From: Pigoraptor vietnamica
Taxonomy: Eukaryota > Opisthokonta > Filasterea
NCBI GenBank assembly: GCA_943704525.1
Contig: CALSCQ010000188.1
Span: forward strand, 41,880-105,879
DNA: 64,000 nt
Direction of reading: 5' to 3'
The translations under genes were made by a program, and so were the position numbers. The stretch's first letter is position 1. Each line of letters opens with the position of its first letter. Positions 21,221 to 33,096 of the stretch are shown here, piece after piece. The notes below the pieces were generated by a model. The model saw nothing but the letters and a program-made list of their open reading frames with translations. It ran no database searches and was not told the DNA's origin.

Positions 21221-23773
21221 CTATGCCGGCTGCCATGCGCGTGCGGTGACATCGATCGCGGATGTGAAGCCGGCGGCGTTTTGCAGCCACGCCGTGTGGG
21301 TGACGTTGCCCCAAGCCACTGCCGCAGCATTTCTGTGCGGCACACTGGCAAGAGAATCGTGGGCATGGGCAAGCAGCCTGAGACAGTCGCTGGCGTCGCG
21401 CACGCAACCCAGCCGCGCATGGCCTTCTGCCGCATCGCAGAGAACGCCAGTGCTCGCCTGCAGCAGAGGTCGCGCCGCGGAGGGCGACGCTGCCGCCGAC
21501 GCCTCGCGCACGAGGGCGGCGCCGTAGAGCGCCTTTCCGCGCGCCGAAAGCAGGGACCCTCCGTGGGCCATGATTGACGGAAGTGCACGCTCAACGGTTG
21601 CTCGTCCGACGGAATGTTGCCCGAGCTCCAGCTGGGCCTCGGCGACGTACAAGGCTGCTTCTGCGCAGACACGTGACCAGCCGCGTCTTCGGGCATCCGC
21701 CTCGCACAACAGCAGCTCAGGGAGCGCCGTGCCGGGCGCACCGGACCGCAAAAGAGCTGCCGCAGACAGCACGCGCGCGCGGAGCGACACATCGGGGCGC
21801 AAATCCATCGCGTTCAGAGACGAAAGCGTGGCGAGAGTCGCCGCAAAGTCGCGCTCGCACAAGTGCGCTTCGGCCACAATGACAGAACGTTCCGACGGCG
21901 GCAACGATGAGGCCGCTGCGGCCGCACCCACCGCGTCCCCCGCAGCAGCGGCGCGTGACGCAGCGACCGATCGTGCCACGGCGATCCATGCGCGGCATTC
22001 GGGCCCGCCGGCGTCCGGAAAATGCGCTGCCCCTCCACCTAGTAGGGACGACACACTCAACCGGGCACTGCGCGCCACATCGACATCGTCGCGGCTTGCT
22101 GTGCCGGCGTGAAGGTCGCACACAAGCTCAGGATACAGGGACTCAAGCCCGGTGCACCCCCACGACGACCACGCGGCAGCAGATACCATGTGGGAGGAGG
22201 CGCGGATGTCGCCGTCGGCGCCGTGCTGGAATGCAAGCGCATCGGCGCGAGAGAGCAGGTGAGCTACGTCAGCGGGCGACGTGTCCTGCCTGTCCAACGG
22301 AGTACCGCGCGCCGCGCGTCGGGCCTGAGCCACGAGCGCGAGCGCCTGGAGGTGAGGAAGATCGTGCTCGGCCGCACGGGACGTGAGGCGCACGGCGGCG
22401 GATGTCGCGTCCTGCACACAGCGTAGGCACACATGGCGTCAGAAGGAATCATGCGATGGCGAAACGAAAGAACTCACCTGGGACGCCTCGCCCTCCGCGC
22501 CGGCATCGATGTGCACCAGCCACGCAAGGGCAAACTGAATGGCCACCGAATCGCCCATTTCTGCACACAATACAGCCCGCGGTTAGTCGCACAAACAAGA
22601 ACGCGGCCCACATGCCCCATTGGAACGCACCCTGGGCCACGCGAATGGCCTCGTCCACAGCCTCAAGGCCCTCGCGAGTGTGCCCGAGTCTGCGTGCAAA
22701 CCACCGCACGACCCAGTCAGCGCATCGCTCCCCAGTGGCGAACAGGGCATTTCTCCACCGTTCACGTGTTCCACAGTGCCCACCGGAAATGCACGCCCGC
22801 TAGTGCGAGCGGGCCATACTGAAACGCAGCCCTGGGCCGCTTGGCCGCACCAGACGCAGGCGCCTGGCCCGATGTCCGCGCGGGCGCAGGGGCGCTTGAC
22901 ACGCCCGACAGTGGCGACGTGTGCACTGCATCGACCGCCCCGAAGTAGTCGCCCGCATCCACTGCGGCGCGCGCTGCTTCGTTGGCGGACGGCGGGGTCC
23001 GTCCCACCGACGCAGCTTCCGTGGAGCCTGCCGCAAGCGCACCACGTGGACACAGGTTCAGTGCGGGCGACATCAATGAAACCCATATCTCCGCTCACCC
23101 TCGCAGTATCTTCGTAGCCTCTCGAACAGCTGGGCGACCTCAAAGAATTGCATGTCGATAAACAGAACGGACACCTCGCGGATGAAGAGACCTGCGGGCG
23201 GCACAGTCAACAGACGAAAATGCGCCCAGACCAAGTGCACGCAGACGCACCCAGGGCACTGTGTGGCGACACTTCCGGTGCGGCGCCCTCTTGCCCAGAG
23301 AGGAAAGACTGCGCTCGGACGACAAGCTGAAACAGGGAATCCACGGCGCTCTCGGGGGATGTAAGCTGTGGACGAGAACACATCAGCGGCGCATTCGCAC
23401 TGCCGCCATCAGCGCGCGGTTTGCGCCTACCTCCTGTTGTACTTGGGCCACGAGGCGTCCACCGTCCACGCCGCTCAGGGCGGCGCAGAGGCTTGCAAAC
23501 GAACCGTCCTCCGGACTCTGGCATGCGATCGCATCTGTGTTTCAGCCGTATGTCCAGTGCATGGCAATGACTGAGAACCCACCTCAATGGCCTCCACAAG
23601 CGCAGTGCCGAGAGTGCGGCGCGCGGCAGGCTGAATGCCATCTTCGGCGTATGCGCACACAAAGCGCAAGAGCACCAGCTGAGGAACGCGCCAAAAGGTC
23701 AAACGCGCAACAGAGCCAGCAATTCGTCCCAACGCACCGCACGCACCTTGCGTGGCGTTAGAACGCGCGCCAT
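21221..23773 (-). CDS. ANAPC5: Anaphase-promoting complex subunit 5
   Basis: Nine minus-strand exons (23747-23773, 23583-23678, 23431-23517, 23251-23365, 23099-23191, 22784-23027, 22631-22689, 22478-22560, 21221-22411) encode 664 residues. The start MARVLTPRK-LVLLRF resembles the APC5 N-terminus (ITPHK). The signature TPR segment is FQYGPLALAGVHFRLGHTRE followed by GLEAVDEAIRVAQEMGDSVA and IQFALAWLVHI, typical of APC5. The last exon (397 codons) is Ala-rich TPR helices. APC5 is a scaffold subunit of the cell-cycle ubiquitin ligase. The gene is convergent with RCF2, 100 bp apart. The region between exons 4 and 5 is short compared with human APC5 (755 residues). Confidence 0.88.
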
Positions 23774-24291
23774 CTTGCCGAAGCAGAGATGACGCAGACT
23801 ACGAATTTTCAAACGCCAGTGTGTGCGCGCCTCTTGACCGCGCTTTTTTTGGTTGTAACGTCCACATCCCGCTGTTACCTTACCCAAAAAGGACGCCCGT
23901 CACCCCCACCCTATGCGGGACAGTGAAACCCCCACCCACCCTTAGACACGTCAGCAAATCTTAGCCGCGCGTGCCCCTCGAGGCACTAAATTGGGCGAGG
24001 GCGCGTTTTTGCCTCAAATATGCGGCGTTTCCCAGTGCGCGTGCCCCGCGGACTGCGGCTGTTTCCATTTTGGGGGTGTGTGCTTTTGTGCCACAGCCCT
24101 CTCTACAAAGCCGCACAAGCAGCGCACGCAGGGCCGCGCAGGTCCCACGTAACCATTCGCACGCTGCGACGAGGGAGGCCTCGCACACGCACAGGGGCGC
24201 GCCTGCTGTTCGATCCGCCGATTTGCGCGTGTTCTGTGACTTTGTGGCTGATTTAAAGGCTGTTTGTTTTGGCATTCCATTCGTGGAAACA
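23774..24291. other. Divergent intergenic region, APC5 / ADAM10-like
   Basis: 518 bp between two divergent start codons. No gene was seen. It must hold both promoters. A-rich and pyrimidine-rich stretches are present (CTTTTTTTGG near 23845), but no motif stands out. Confidence 0.6.
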
Positions 24292-27200
24292 ATGGCACGG
24301 GCGCGGGTCGTCGTCGCCTTCGCGCTCGCGGTGTGCGTGCTGCACGCCGATTTCTGCGCGGGCGCCGCGTATGAGCGGAAGCGTGAGTGTTCGGCTGCGT
24401 GTGCGTTGCGCCGTGTGTGTATTGTCTATACGCAATTGCGTGTCGCCGTATGTGCACTTGTGTGTTGAAACAGTTCGATGTTCGACAGGTCGCCTCAATG
24501 ACGACATTTCGCACTTTGAGCCCCTTCGGCTCGACATTGATCGCATCCGCGATGCGCACGCGCGCCATCGCCGCTCCGGCGGCACTGTTCCCATGAGCGT
24601 GGACTTTTATGCTTTTGAGCGGTGAGTCGGCGTGGCTGATGCGCTCGCTCGGTCCCATGCTGACGCGCAATCGCCGCAGGAAATTCACGCTGCATCTTGT
24701 GCCCAATCGCCTCCACTTTGAGCAAGCGGTGTTTGAGGCCGTGTACGCGGACGGCGTCCCCGTCCCCATCAACCTCGACAAGTCGCAGTTCCTCCGCGGC
24801 ATCGTGGAAGGTGCGTTGCAGACGGCAGGTTGACCTTACGCATGGAACGGCCGACTGACGCGGACGCCCGCAGGTGACAAGGAGTCCGAAGTGGTGGTGT
24901 CGGTGATGGACGGGCGCCTCGAGGGCATGGTGAATGCCTTTGGCGACTCGTATCGCATCGAGAGCTCACATCGGTACATTCGCGAGGCGCACGACTTCAA
25001 CGCCGTGATGTACCGCGCGAGCGACGTTGACTTGTCCCCTCTCTACAAGCCCGGGTGTCTCGGGGGGCTGGAGCCGCCGCCCGTTGTGGGCGAGGACCCC
25101 CAGGCGATGATTGCGGACGAGGCGCTGCACTCGATGCTGACGCCGCAGTACCGCCCCGCGACCCGCCAGCGGCGCACGTTCAACTCGAAGTACTCGACGT
25201 GCATGATGTACCTTATCGCGGAGCACACGTTCACGCAAGACACGATTGCGATCATGCCGAACGGCGGCGCCGGTTTCACGGACTCGCAGAAGCAGGCTGA
25301 AGTGATCCGGCGTCTGGCGTCGTTCCTCTCGGCGGCCGACTCGATCTATCGCAAGACGAACTTTGGGGGCGACTCGGGGTACGGCCTGGGCATCTCGAAG
25401 ATGACGGTGTACTTCAACAACACGCCGAGCGTCTACACGCAGACGTCCGTGTCGGAGGACTACCTGCGCGTCTTTGCGCAGCAGTCCAATTTTGACGCGT
25501 ACTGCCTCGCGCACATTTTCTCCTTCCGCGAGTTCGACGGCGGCGTCCTCGGTCTTGCGTACCTGTCGTCCACGGGCAAGTCGGGCGGCATCTGCTCGAA
25601 GTTCGGCCCCGTGAGGCTCAGCGGCGGCACGGACACCGTCATGAGCCTGAACACGGCCCTCGTGACCACCCTCAACTTTGGCAAACGCGTCAGCTCGGTC
25701 GTCACCGAACTCACATTTGCGCACGAGGCCGGGCATAACCACGGTGCAAAGGTATGTGGGCCTGCCGCAGGCGCTTCTGGACGACTCTGACCTCTGAGCG
25801 TTGCCGTTCCCTTGTTCGTTGCCCTTCCAACGCAGCACGATAACGATGCGGATGTCAACTGTCCGAACCCCAATCCCGACGGGGGCAACTTCATCATGTT
25901 CGCACAGGCGACGGACGGGACCAAGGCAAACAACCGCCTCTTTTCGGACTGTAGCCGCGCGACAATGTCGCAAAACTACAACGCAAAGGCCGCCGTGTGC
26001 TTTAAGCGTACGTTGTCGATTGCCGCGTCTCGTGCGACACTGTGTGCAGAGCTCTAATGGCATGTTGTTGTTGCGCAGCGCAAACGGCCGCGTGCGGAGA
26101 TCTCATCATTGGCCCAACCGAGGCGTGCGACTGCGGCGGCGATGCGTCGCTGTGCGCCTCGATTGACCCGTGCTGTACGGCCAACTGCACGCTCGCGGCG
26201 TCCGCGGAGTGCAGGTGGGCCCTTGCAGTTTCGGTCGGCTCTCTTCACGCTTGCTCGCGCTGATATGTATCCCGTGTCGCAGCCCGAAGAAAACGGCCTG
26301 CTGCGATGACGCGTGTCACTTCCGCTCAACGTCCGTCGTGTGCAAGACAGAGAGCGACTGCACACCGGAAGTGAAGTGCAGGTGGGTTGCGGTCTAGTCC
26401 CGCCCATGGCGACCGCCCGAACTGGTTGCTCACGTAACGCATTGCCGCAGCGCGTCGAATAAGAACGGGTGCGGGCCCACGAACGTCACAGCGACTTTGC
26501 CCGACAACACGCCGTGTAACTGCCGCGACTCGGTGAACCGCAAGGACTGCCCTCTCGTCTGCGACGGGGGCGTCTGCCGGAAGAGCTTCTGCCAGACGCT
26601 CGGCCTTACCGATTGCCAGTGCCTCGCGCCCGAGTCGCGCTTGTGCACGCTGTGCTGCCGCGTCAATGGCACGTGCGTGTCCACGTTCGACATGTCGCCG
26701 CCGAAGAACATCACGCTCTCGTCGTCGATGGGCTGCAACAACAACCTCGGGTGGTGCGACGCCTCGAACATGGGGGTGGGCGGCTTCCCGCGCTGCCGCC
26801 TCATCAACCCGGGCAACTCGGGCTCCATATTCGGCTCGGACACGCTGAACAACGTCAAGAGCTGGCTGAAGAAGAACTGGTACTATGTGCTCGCGGGCGT
26901 CGGCGGGCTCGTCGTGCTCCTGATCCTCCTCAAGGTCACGTACAGGCCCAAGAAGACGGGCGAGTCGTTTGGACAGCGCGTGCGTAATTCGTTCCGCCGC
27001 AACCCGAAGCAGACGACGAGCGCACCGGCGTCTGCGGCGGCGTCTGCGGCGGTTATGGCCGCAGGTCAGCCGCTGCCTTACACTGCGAAGAACGCCGAGA
27101 AGTACAAGGAGTCGATTGCGATGGAACCGGTTCAGTACGTGGAGGGTCCGAGCGACGTCGACGCGAGGAGAGATGGTGGGTGACGCACTGGCCTGTCTGT

Positions 27201-27430
27201 TCAGCGCGAAGGTGCAGTGCGTGCGGTGCTGATCCTCCACACGAAATGCAGCGTGCCGCGAGCTCAAGCGCATGTTCCCGACGGTCGAGGACGCCATCAT
27301 TGTGTCGACGCTGAAGAGCTACCAGTTTGACGTGCGTCGCGCGGCCATGCAGCTCGGGGAGATGGGCTTCAAGCCCGTGGGCGGCAACGGCGCGGCCAAC
27401 GCAAATGCGGGCGAAACCCAGTACTACTGA
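24292..27430 (+). CDS. ADAM10: ADAM10-like membrane metalloprotease with a cytoplasmic CUE/UBA-like domain
   Basis: Nine exons (24292-24382, 24474-24621, 24680-24810, 24874-25751, 25836-26007, 26079-26214, 26283-26381, 26451-27175, 27252-27430) give 852 residues. There is a signal peptide (VVVAFALAVCVLHADFCAGA), a prodomain ending in a furin-like RQRR, then a reprolysin domain: AYCLAHIFSFREFDGGVLGL, and zinc site HEAGHNHGAKHD (407-418). A disintegrin-like region (EACDCGG, CCTANCTL) and Cys-rich region (CTLCCRVNGTCV, GWCDASNMGVGGFPRCRL) match ADAM10. A transmembrane helix (about 695-716) is followed by a Lys/Arg-rich tail and, at about 797-835, ELKRMFPTVEDAIIVSTLKS and DVRRAAMQLGEMGF, a CUE/UBA-like ubiquitin-binding fold absent from animal ADAM10. 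Exon 2 could begin at 24489 instead of 24474, still in frame. Confidence 0.93.
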
Positions 27431-27557
27431 GCGCAGGCCTCCACCCGCTTGCCCGGCGTGGACGTGCCTCCCTTTTGCCATTATTTCGCGTCTTTTCGTT
27501 CCTAAACTGCATTTAGCGCACGGCCTCCTTTCGTTCCACTTCCTTTAGCGCGGCAAC

Positions 27558-29258
27558 TCACGCGAGCGCCTGCTGCCAGAGGTACTCCACGGCGTAGTGG
27601 CAATCGCCCGCTATTTGGCAGTTATGGTCGCACGTGTAGATGGCCAGGACGCCCCAGTCGATGCCGCCAGCCACCTTGTCCGCCGGCAGCTGGTCGTCCA
27701 CGCGGAGGTAGTAGAGCAGCTGCGGAAGCACCTGCACGGCGATCGACGTCGTCAAGTGGCTGCGTCATTTCTCCGCCCACTCTCACACACATCCCTGTCG
27801 AGAATACCCACCTGAAACTCAAAAGTGCGCGGCGCTTTGCACAGCGGGCACGGCGGAATGTCACCGGACGCCGGCACTTGGCTCGAACTGATCCATAATG
27901 GGGTCGCCCGTCGCTGGTACCTGCGAGGAGCCGATGTCGCGCATCAAATGTGCGCGAACATAGCGCGTGCGCGTTGGGCGCCACGAGAACCACTGCCCTC
28001 GAACGGCCCAAAACCCACCGGACGACCTGGTCCGGCGCACGCTTGACGACGGTCTCAAATAGCGAAAACTGGCGGTCGGATTTGTCGAAGCGCGCAAACA
28101 GTTCGTCCAGGTCCGCATCTGCGCGGGAACCGATCAGAAAGACAGGCGGCGGTCTGGCTGGACACGGACCGACGCCCACCCTCGCCCTCCTCGTTGTCCA
28201 GGTGCATCTTCTTCACCGTCTTGCGATACTCCTCAACCCGCGCGCGCTCGCCCTCGGGGTCGTCGTCAGAGTCGCTGTCGCCGCTGTCATCCGCACGCGC
28301 GTTGTCTTCGTCGTCTCCGGCAGGCTCCGTCGCTATCTCAAACTCCTTAAACAGTGCCGTGCGCGCAGCTTCGGACGCCGGCTGCTCCAGCGCAATAAAC
28401 GCAGCCCGCTCTTCGGGAGACGCCGCCAAGACCGCACAACCCTCCTTGTGCCCGCAGCGCCAGTGAAGCGTCTGGTGTGCCCGCGAGCAATAATGCGCCT
28501 TCTTGCACGCCCCGCACGACTTGGGCGCAGGTGCGCCGCACACGCAGCACAGGCGAGCTGACCAACGAGGGTGAGATGATTGGCATTCGACAGTTTCGAC
28601 AGGCTCAAAACAAAGCAGGGCGCTCACCATGCACTGCGCCGCGGTGCTGCAGCCACGCAGTCTCGACATCGTCACCCGGTGCCGGTGGGTCGGTTCCATA
28701 GTAGGGATTGCTTTCGGGAAGCTGGCACCGAAACACTCGGAAACTGCGGGAGGTGAGGCGCAAGGCACGTAAAGGTGACGGTACTGAGAGCCGCGTCAGT
28801 CAGACAAGTAGATGGCGCCTACCCCGCGACTCCAAGAATAGTAGCAATACCGCTCCACCGACACGCAAAGAGTTTAACGTTAGAGTCTCCACAACGAACC
28901 TTCGTTGCCCCGCAGCGCGATGGCACCCTCCCTTCATGCAGCAGAACACATAGAGCGCGCGGTGACTTGCGTGCTCAATCGCGTCCTGTGGCGCGTACAG
29001 CTGCAAGAGAAATGCCAGGGGATCTCCGCACGTCTCGCACGTGAGTTGCTCTGTCGGTGGGAGGCCGGAGAAATCGAGCCACGCCTGTCGGGCAAACTAG
29101 ATAAGAGCAGTTCCGGGAAGAGCGAATGCGGCTTCGTGCGCCAGTAGACGCAAACGCACCGGCAGCCCGCCTGCCTTGCTGGGAAAGTGCACGCTCGTCG
29201 CAAGAGCGGCCTCTTCGAAGGGCTCGAGGAAGCCGAGGTCGAGTGGCGGTCGCGCCAT
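27558..29258 (-). CDS. PDCD2: PDCD2, programmed cell death protein 2 (MYND zinc finger; ribosomal protein uS5 chaperone family)
   Basis: Seven minus-strand exons (29160-29258, 28900-29084, 28628-28743, 28180-28557, 28019-28118, 27812-27920, 27558-27731) encode 386 residues. The N-terminal part has LGFLEPF, FPSKAGGLPAWLDFSGLP, LTCETCGDPLAFLLQLYAP and RALYVFCCMKGGC. A MYND finger follows (CCVCGAPAPKSCGACKKAHY ... HWRCGHKEGC). The C-terminal PDCD2 domain shows IPPCPLCKAPRTFEFQVLPQ, then IDWGVLAIYTC. Family members chaperone Rps2/uS5 during 40S ribosome assembly. An acidic linker (DDSGDSDSDDDPEGE) separates the halves. The gene is divergent from CHTOP, with starts 313 bp apart. Confidence 0.95.
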
Positions 29259-29570
29259 TGTTCACGCAAAACAGTCGGTTGTCATTCAAAAAAAAAAATT
29301 TATGCCAGTTGTGCACGTGCAAAGGGCCGTTACTACGATGTTACCATCTAGCGACATCTCGGGTTCTCTTCCCGCCTCTTCGCAGTGTTTACAGCACTCG
29401 CACCATCCGCCTGCTTTCATCCGCCATCCGCCGCAATCCGCTGCCATCCGCCCTCTCCTTCTCCCCATCCGCATTTGTGCCCTGTGCGTGTGGCTGCGGC
29501 GCGCATTCTCGACCAGAAGCGCCTCCCTCTCCTTCGTTGCCAAGTCTTCTTGCGCCACACCCACTCGAAA
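29259..29570. promoter_or_regulatory. Divergent promoter, PDCD2 / CHTOP
   Basis: 312 bp between the start codons. It contains an A11 run at about 29288-29298 and a CT-rich stretch with CATCCGC/CATCCGCC repeats at 29404-29470. No consensus core element is obvious. Two housekeeping RNA/ribosome genes share it. Confidence 0.5.
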
Positions 29571-30373
29571 ATGTCGGGCCGTGGCAAGCTCCAACTGAAG
29601 GGCACGTCGTCGGTGCCGCTGAGCGAGCGGTGAGCACTTCGCTGGATGTGTCGCCGGCACTCCGCAAGGCCGTCATGGGCCGACTGCGACCTTTCCCGCT
29701 GTCGTGTGTAGTGGTGTTCTTGTTTCTCTGTGTGCGTCGGCGGAGGTCGGCCGGTCAGCGATGACGAGCGCCAGACGGTCCGCTGTCTTGGGGGTTGGGT
29801 GGCGTTGTTCTATGGGCTGAATAAGCGTTGGCGGGGAGTCTTACGGTGGCCTCTTCGCGAGGGCGACCCTTCTGTCTGGCTGCTTGCTAAGCATGGCGAC
29901 GGCCGCGCCCTTTCTTCGGTGGCAGATTCTCCTCGATACGCGGGCGCCCGTCGGGTCAAGTTGCGAAGCAACAGCGCGCTGCCGCAGCACAGGCCGTCCA
30001 ACGAGTCAATCGCCAGGCGAAGGTCGAGGCAAGCCGTGCCGCGTCCGGCAACGGTGACCGCGCGCGCGCGCCTGCTACCGTCGTTGTCGCGGCGCGTGGC
30101 CGTGCGGCCGCTCGTGCTGCGAAGGCGACGGTGCTTGTGGCGTCGCGTGGCGGCGGCCGTGGAGCGCGCGGTGGGCGCGGAGGGCGCGGAGGACGAGGCG
30201 GTCGCGGCGGTCGTGGTCGGGGCCGCGGCGAGTCACGCTCCAAGGAGGATCTCGACCGTGAGATGGACGACTACATGATGAAGGACCCGTCGTACGCCAA
30301 GTCGAAGCTCGACGCCGACTTGGATGCGTACATGATGGACGCCGACAAGGCGGAAGAGGCGCCGGCGCAGTAG
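29571..30373 (+). CDS. CHTOP: CHTOP / FOP-like RGG-rich RNA-binding protein
   Basis: Two exons, 29571-29629 and 29926-30373, joined across a 296-bp intron, encode 168 residues. The N-terminus KLQLKGTSSVPLSERFSSI parallels CHTOP (KVVLKSTTKMSLNERFTNM). The middle is an RGG-type array (GRGARGGRGGRGGRGGRGG). The end has the duplicated LDxELDxYM motif of the FoP C-terminal domain: DLDREMDDYMMK and KLDADLDAYMMD. CHTOP binds the TREX mRNA-export complex and the arginine methylation machinery in the nucleus. The RGG region suggests arginine methylation. The intron is longer than usual for this locus. Confidence 0.88.
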
Positions 30374-30466
30374 CTGCGCTGGTGTCTCGCGGCTGCGCGT
30401 GCGTCTCTGTCTTTGCGTTTAAATGCCGTCTGTGAAACTGCGCGTTGTGGCTGTATTGGGGTGCCT

Positions 30467-32743
30467 CTAGAGAAACTTTTTCGAGTTTTCGGCAGCCCTT
30501 CGGTACAGCGCGTATGCTCCGAGTGCCGCGGTGGGCGCGCCGGCGAAGAGGGCGACGGTGCCCCAGGACGGCGTCTGGGTGCGCGCGGTACTCGCCCGGT
30601 GGAAGGCGGCGGACATTTCCGAGAGCTCGCGGCGGATCTCCTCATGCATGCCGACGATTTGTCCGCGTAGCTCTGACGCGGTGCGCACTGCGGGCGCCAG
30701 CGTCTGCGCAGTGTGTGCCCTTTGAGACGGGGGCGTACCATCCAACAGACAGATACTCAACGCGAACAGGCAGTGTTGCAGCGGAGAGAGTGAAAAGCGA
30801 GGACTCACGTCGAGGCGGACGCCCAGCTTGTCCAGCTGCTGCTGGATGTTGCGCAGGGACACGGAGGTGGCGGCGTCGGACGGAGTTGCAACGCGCGACT
30901 CGCCACCGTCGCGCTTGACGAGGACGGCAATTTCCGCCACGCGCTCGCCGAGTGCGTCGAGTGCCATGTCGGTCTCCTCGTGGACTTGCTTGAGCAGCGC
31001 GTGGATGGCATCGAGGCGCGCGTCCGACGGACTGGGCGCACTGGGCCTGCGGTGGTCACCCTCACCCTCTACCCTGAATCAGATCACACGCACCGCGGCT
31101 TACCTTTCCCCATTAACCGCTGGAGCCGGCGCATCCTGGCCTTCCGCTTGCGCCTCTCCCTCCTCGGTGCTCTCTTCAGGCGCCGCCTCGGGCGATTCCG
31201 TGCGTCGCCCGCCAGCGGCGAAGGCCGCGCTCTTCTTTCCCAGGCCCCCGCGCATGCGCTGCGTCAGCGACGCGAGCGTCTCTTCGATGCGGCGCATTGC
31301 GTCCGCCATGCCGTGCGCGGCGTTCTTCGAGGGCTTGCTCGCGATCTCCTTGCGCTGTTCGTCGCTCTCGGTGCCGCGCGCGCTCGCTTGCGGTCCGTGG
31401 GGCGTTGCATCGTTGGCCTGCGGTTGTAACACATCGTCCGCCGATTCCACCGCGAGCGCAGCCGTGTTCTCGTCAGCCCCGTGGAGAGCATCCCGTGCCG
31501 CCTATGCAGAGCGAATGGGCACTCAGCGCGCCATATAATACAGACACCTCCAAAGTGCACGGTGGGCCGCACACGTACCGGCGGCGCGGGGGGCTCATCG
31601 ACAATTCGGTACGTGACAAAGGACGACACGTCGAAGGTGTCTGCGAGCGGGTCGCGCTTCAGGGCCTCTGACGCACGTCGCTTCCTAGAGGGGCGCAGAA
31701 GACTAAGCCCACGCCGAACTGCATACGCACCTGCGTGGCGCGCCCCTGTTGACGCAGACACGCCCAGGAACCCCCCGTTGGGCAGATCTGCGTCGTCGAG
31801 CGCAAAGCAGACCTTGTCCTCAAGGGGCGCTGCGGCTGTCTCAGCCACGGACACCTGCAACGGGGCGGAGGTGAGCGACAGGGCCGGAGTTTTTGTCGCT
31901 TTGGAATGCACCCACGTACCGCCAGCCGCCGCTTGTTGTATGTCACTGCCACGCGTGCGTGGCCGTTTGCGCCTCCAAATACACCAAAGTCCCTCTCGCA
32001 CTCGCCGGCGAACACGATCCCCGCACTGTGCGTCTGTTGAGGATCGAACGACGACTGTCCCGTGCTCAGCACGCCGTAGATGCGCACCGGCGCCTGCGTG
32101 CATAGGGCATGTGTTGGCCGCGAGAACGATAGCCGCCGCAGAGCTTTTCACTTACAGTCTTCGATTCGGACGTTGTGTTGATGATTACGGCGAGGCCGGT
32201 GAACCGCGGCAGGGACCCCATGAGCGGTCCTTCGCGGATGGCCTCACGCGTGTACCACACGGCGAGCCCGTTGCCCCTCCCGCCCTGATTGCGCGCACGT
32301 GCCCGTGTGAGCAAATCGAACAACCACTGCAACTTCGAATTCGCCGCATGCTGCCCACCGTGCGTGTCGACGAGGATATCGACAGCCCAAGCTCGGTCTG
32401 CCATGCGGGTGCGGCCAGCTGTTTCGTGTTCTGAAGGAGTCCGTGCTGATTTGCATTTGATGCGCACAGCCTCGCCGATGTGTCGCTCAGCACGACGTCT
32501 GTTGGAAGTGCCGGGTGAGTGTCTCGGGGCACGCATGTCAGCAACGCAGTAATGGCACTCACTCCCTGCGAAGCGCCAGTGCGGAATGAGACCCGCAGCG
32601 CCGATAATGTGCGGGCTCTTGAACGAATGGCGCGCATCAAACTCGAGGCGGTGGGGAGCGTCCCCGTGTCCCTCACTCGACGGTGCGTCGGCGCGAATAG
32701 CACGCGCACACACAAGGATCACCAGCAGCCAATGCAACTCCAT
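30467..32743 (-). CDS. LMAN1: LMAN1 / ERGIC-53-like L-type lectin cargo receptor
   Basis: Nine minus-strand exons (32563-32743, 32359-32498, 32156-32284, 31920-32093, 31731-31854, 31579-31640, 31104-31501, 30809-31046, 30467-30703) encode 560 residues. A signal peptide (WLLVILVCARAIRA) precedes the lectin domain: FDARHSFKSPHI, TGGRGNGLAVWYTRE, LAVIINTTS, ARVAVTYN and LPNGGFLGVSASTGARHADT followed by FDVSSF. A luminal Glu/Ala-rich coiled-coil stalk follows, then one membrane helix (WGTVALFAGAPTAALGAYAL) and the cytosolic tail YRRAAENSKKFL. KKFL satisfies the KKxx ER-retrieval rule and resembles the KKFF end of ERGIC-53. It cycles glycoprotein cargo between ER and Golgi. A few calcium-ligand loop residues could not be aligned by eye. 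Confidence 0.9.
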
Positions 32744-32994
32744 CGCCTTGGCTAACCCCTTCCGCGCACCTTTCTTCAGATAACAGCTCTGTCCCACTCT
32801 GTCCCATGCAGAGAGCACTTGACGAAGCAGTGCTGTGATGTGTTTATGGCGCTTGGCGTTACGAGCGCGTGCGACATTAGAAGTTCCCGCCCCGCGCGAA
32901 GCCACACCCGCGCGAGAGAGGGCGTCCACAGGCGCTGTCAGCACTTTTATTTTTGCTGGTTGGAAGGATTGGTGTAATCTTCGACAGTTCGAAT

Positions 32995-33032
32995 CACGTG
33001 CCCGTTCCCGCCAAAAAAAATTGCGCGGGAAA
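32995..33032 (+). promoter_or_regulatory. E-box and paired E2F-like sites upstream of the Dad2-like gene
   Basis: CACGTG (32995-33000) is followed by TTCCCGCC (33005-33012) and, in the opposite orientation, GCGCGGGAAA (33023-33032), separated by an A8 run. These match the E2F consensus (TTTCCCGC / GCGGGAAA). The cluster is 65-100 bp before the Dad2-like start codon in a 353-bp divergent promoter shared with LMAN1. Confidence 0.55.
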
Positions 33033-33096
33033 TTGTGTACGGCTTTTTGCATAACAGCCGGCCGTGGGACTGAGCCTTGTATTTGGCACAATAATC

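Noticed and set aside
24966-26063. Long antisense frame (365 codons) opposite the ADAM10-like gene
   Set aside because: Shadow of a GC-rich exon; Arg/Val-rich with no recognisable motif.
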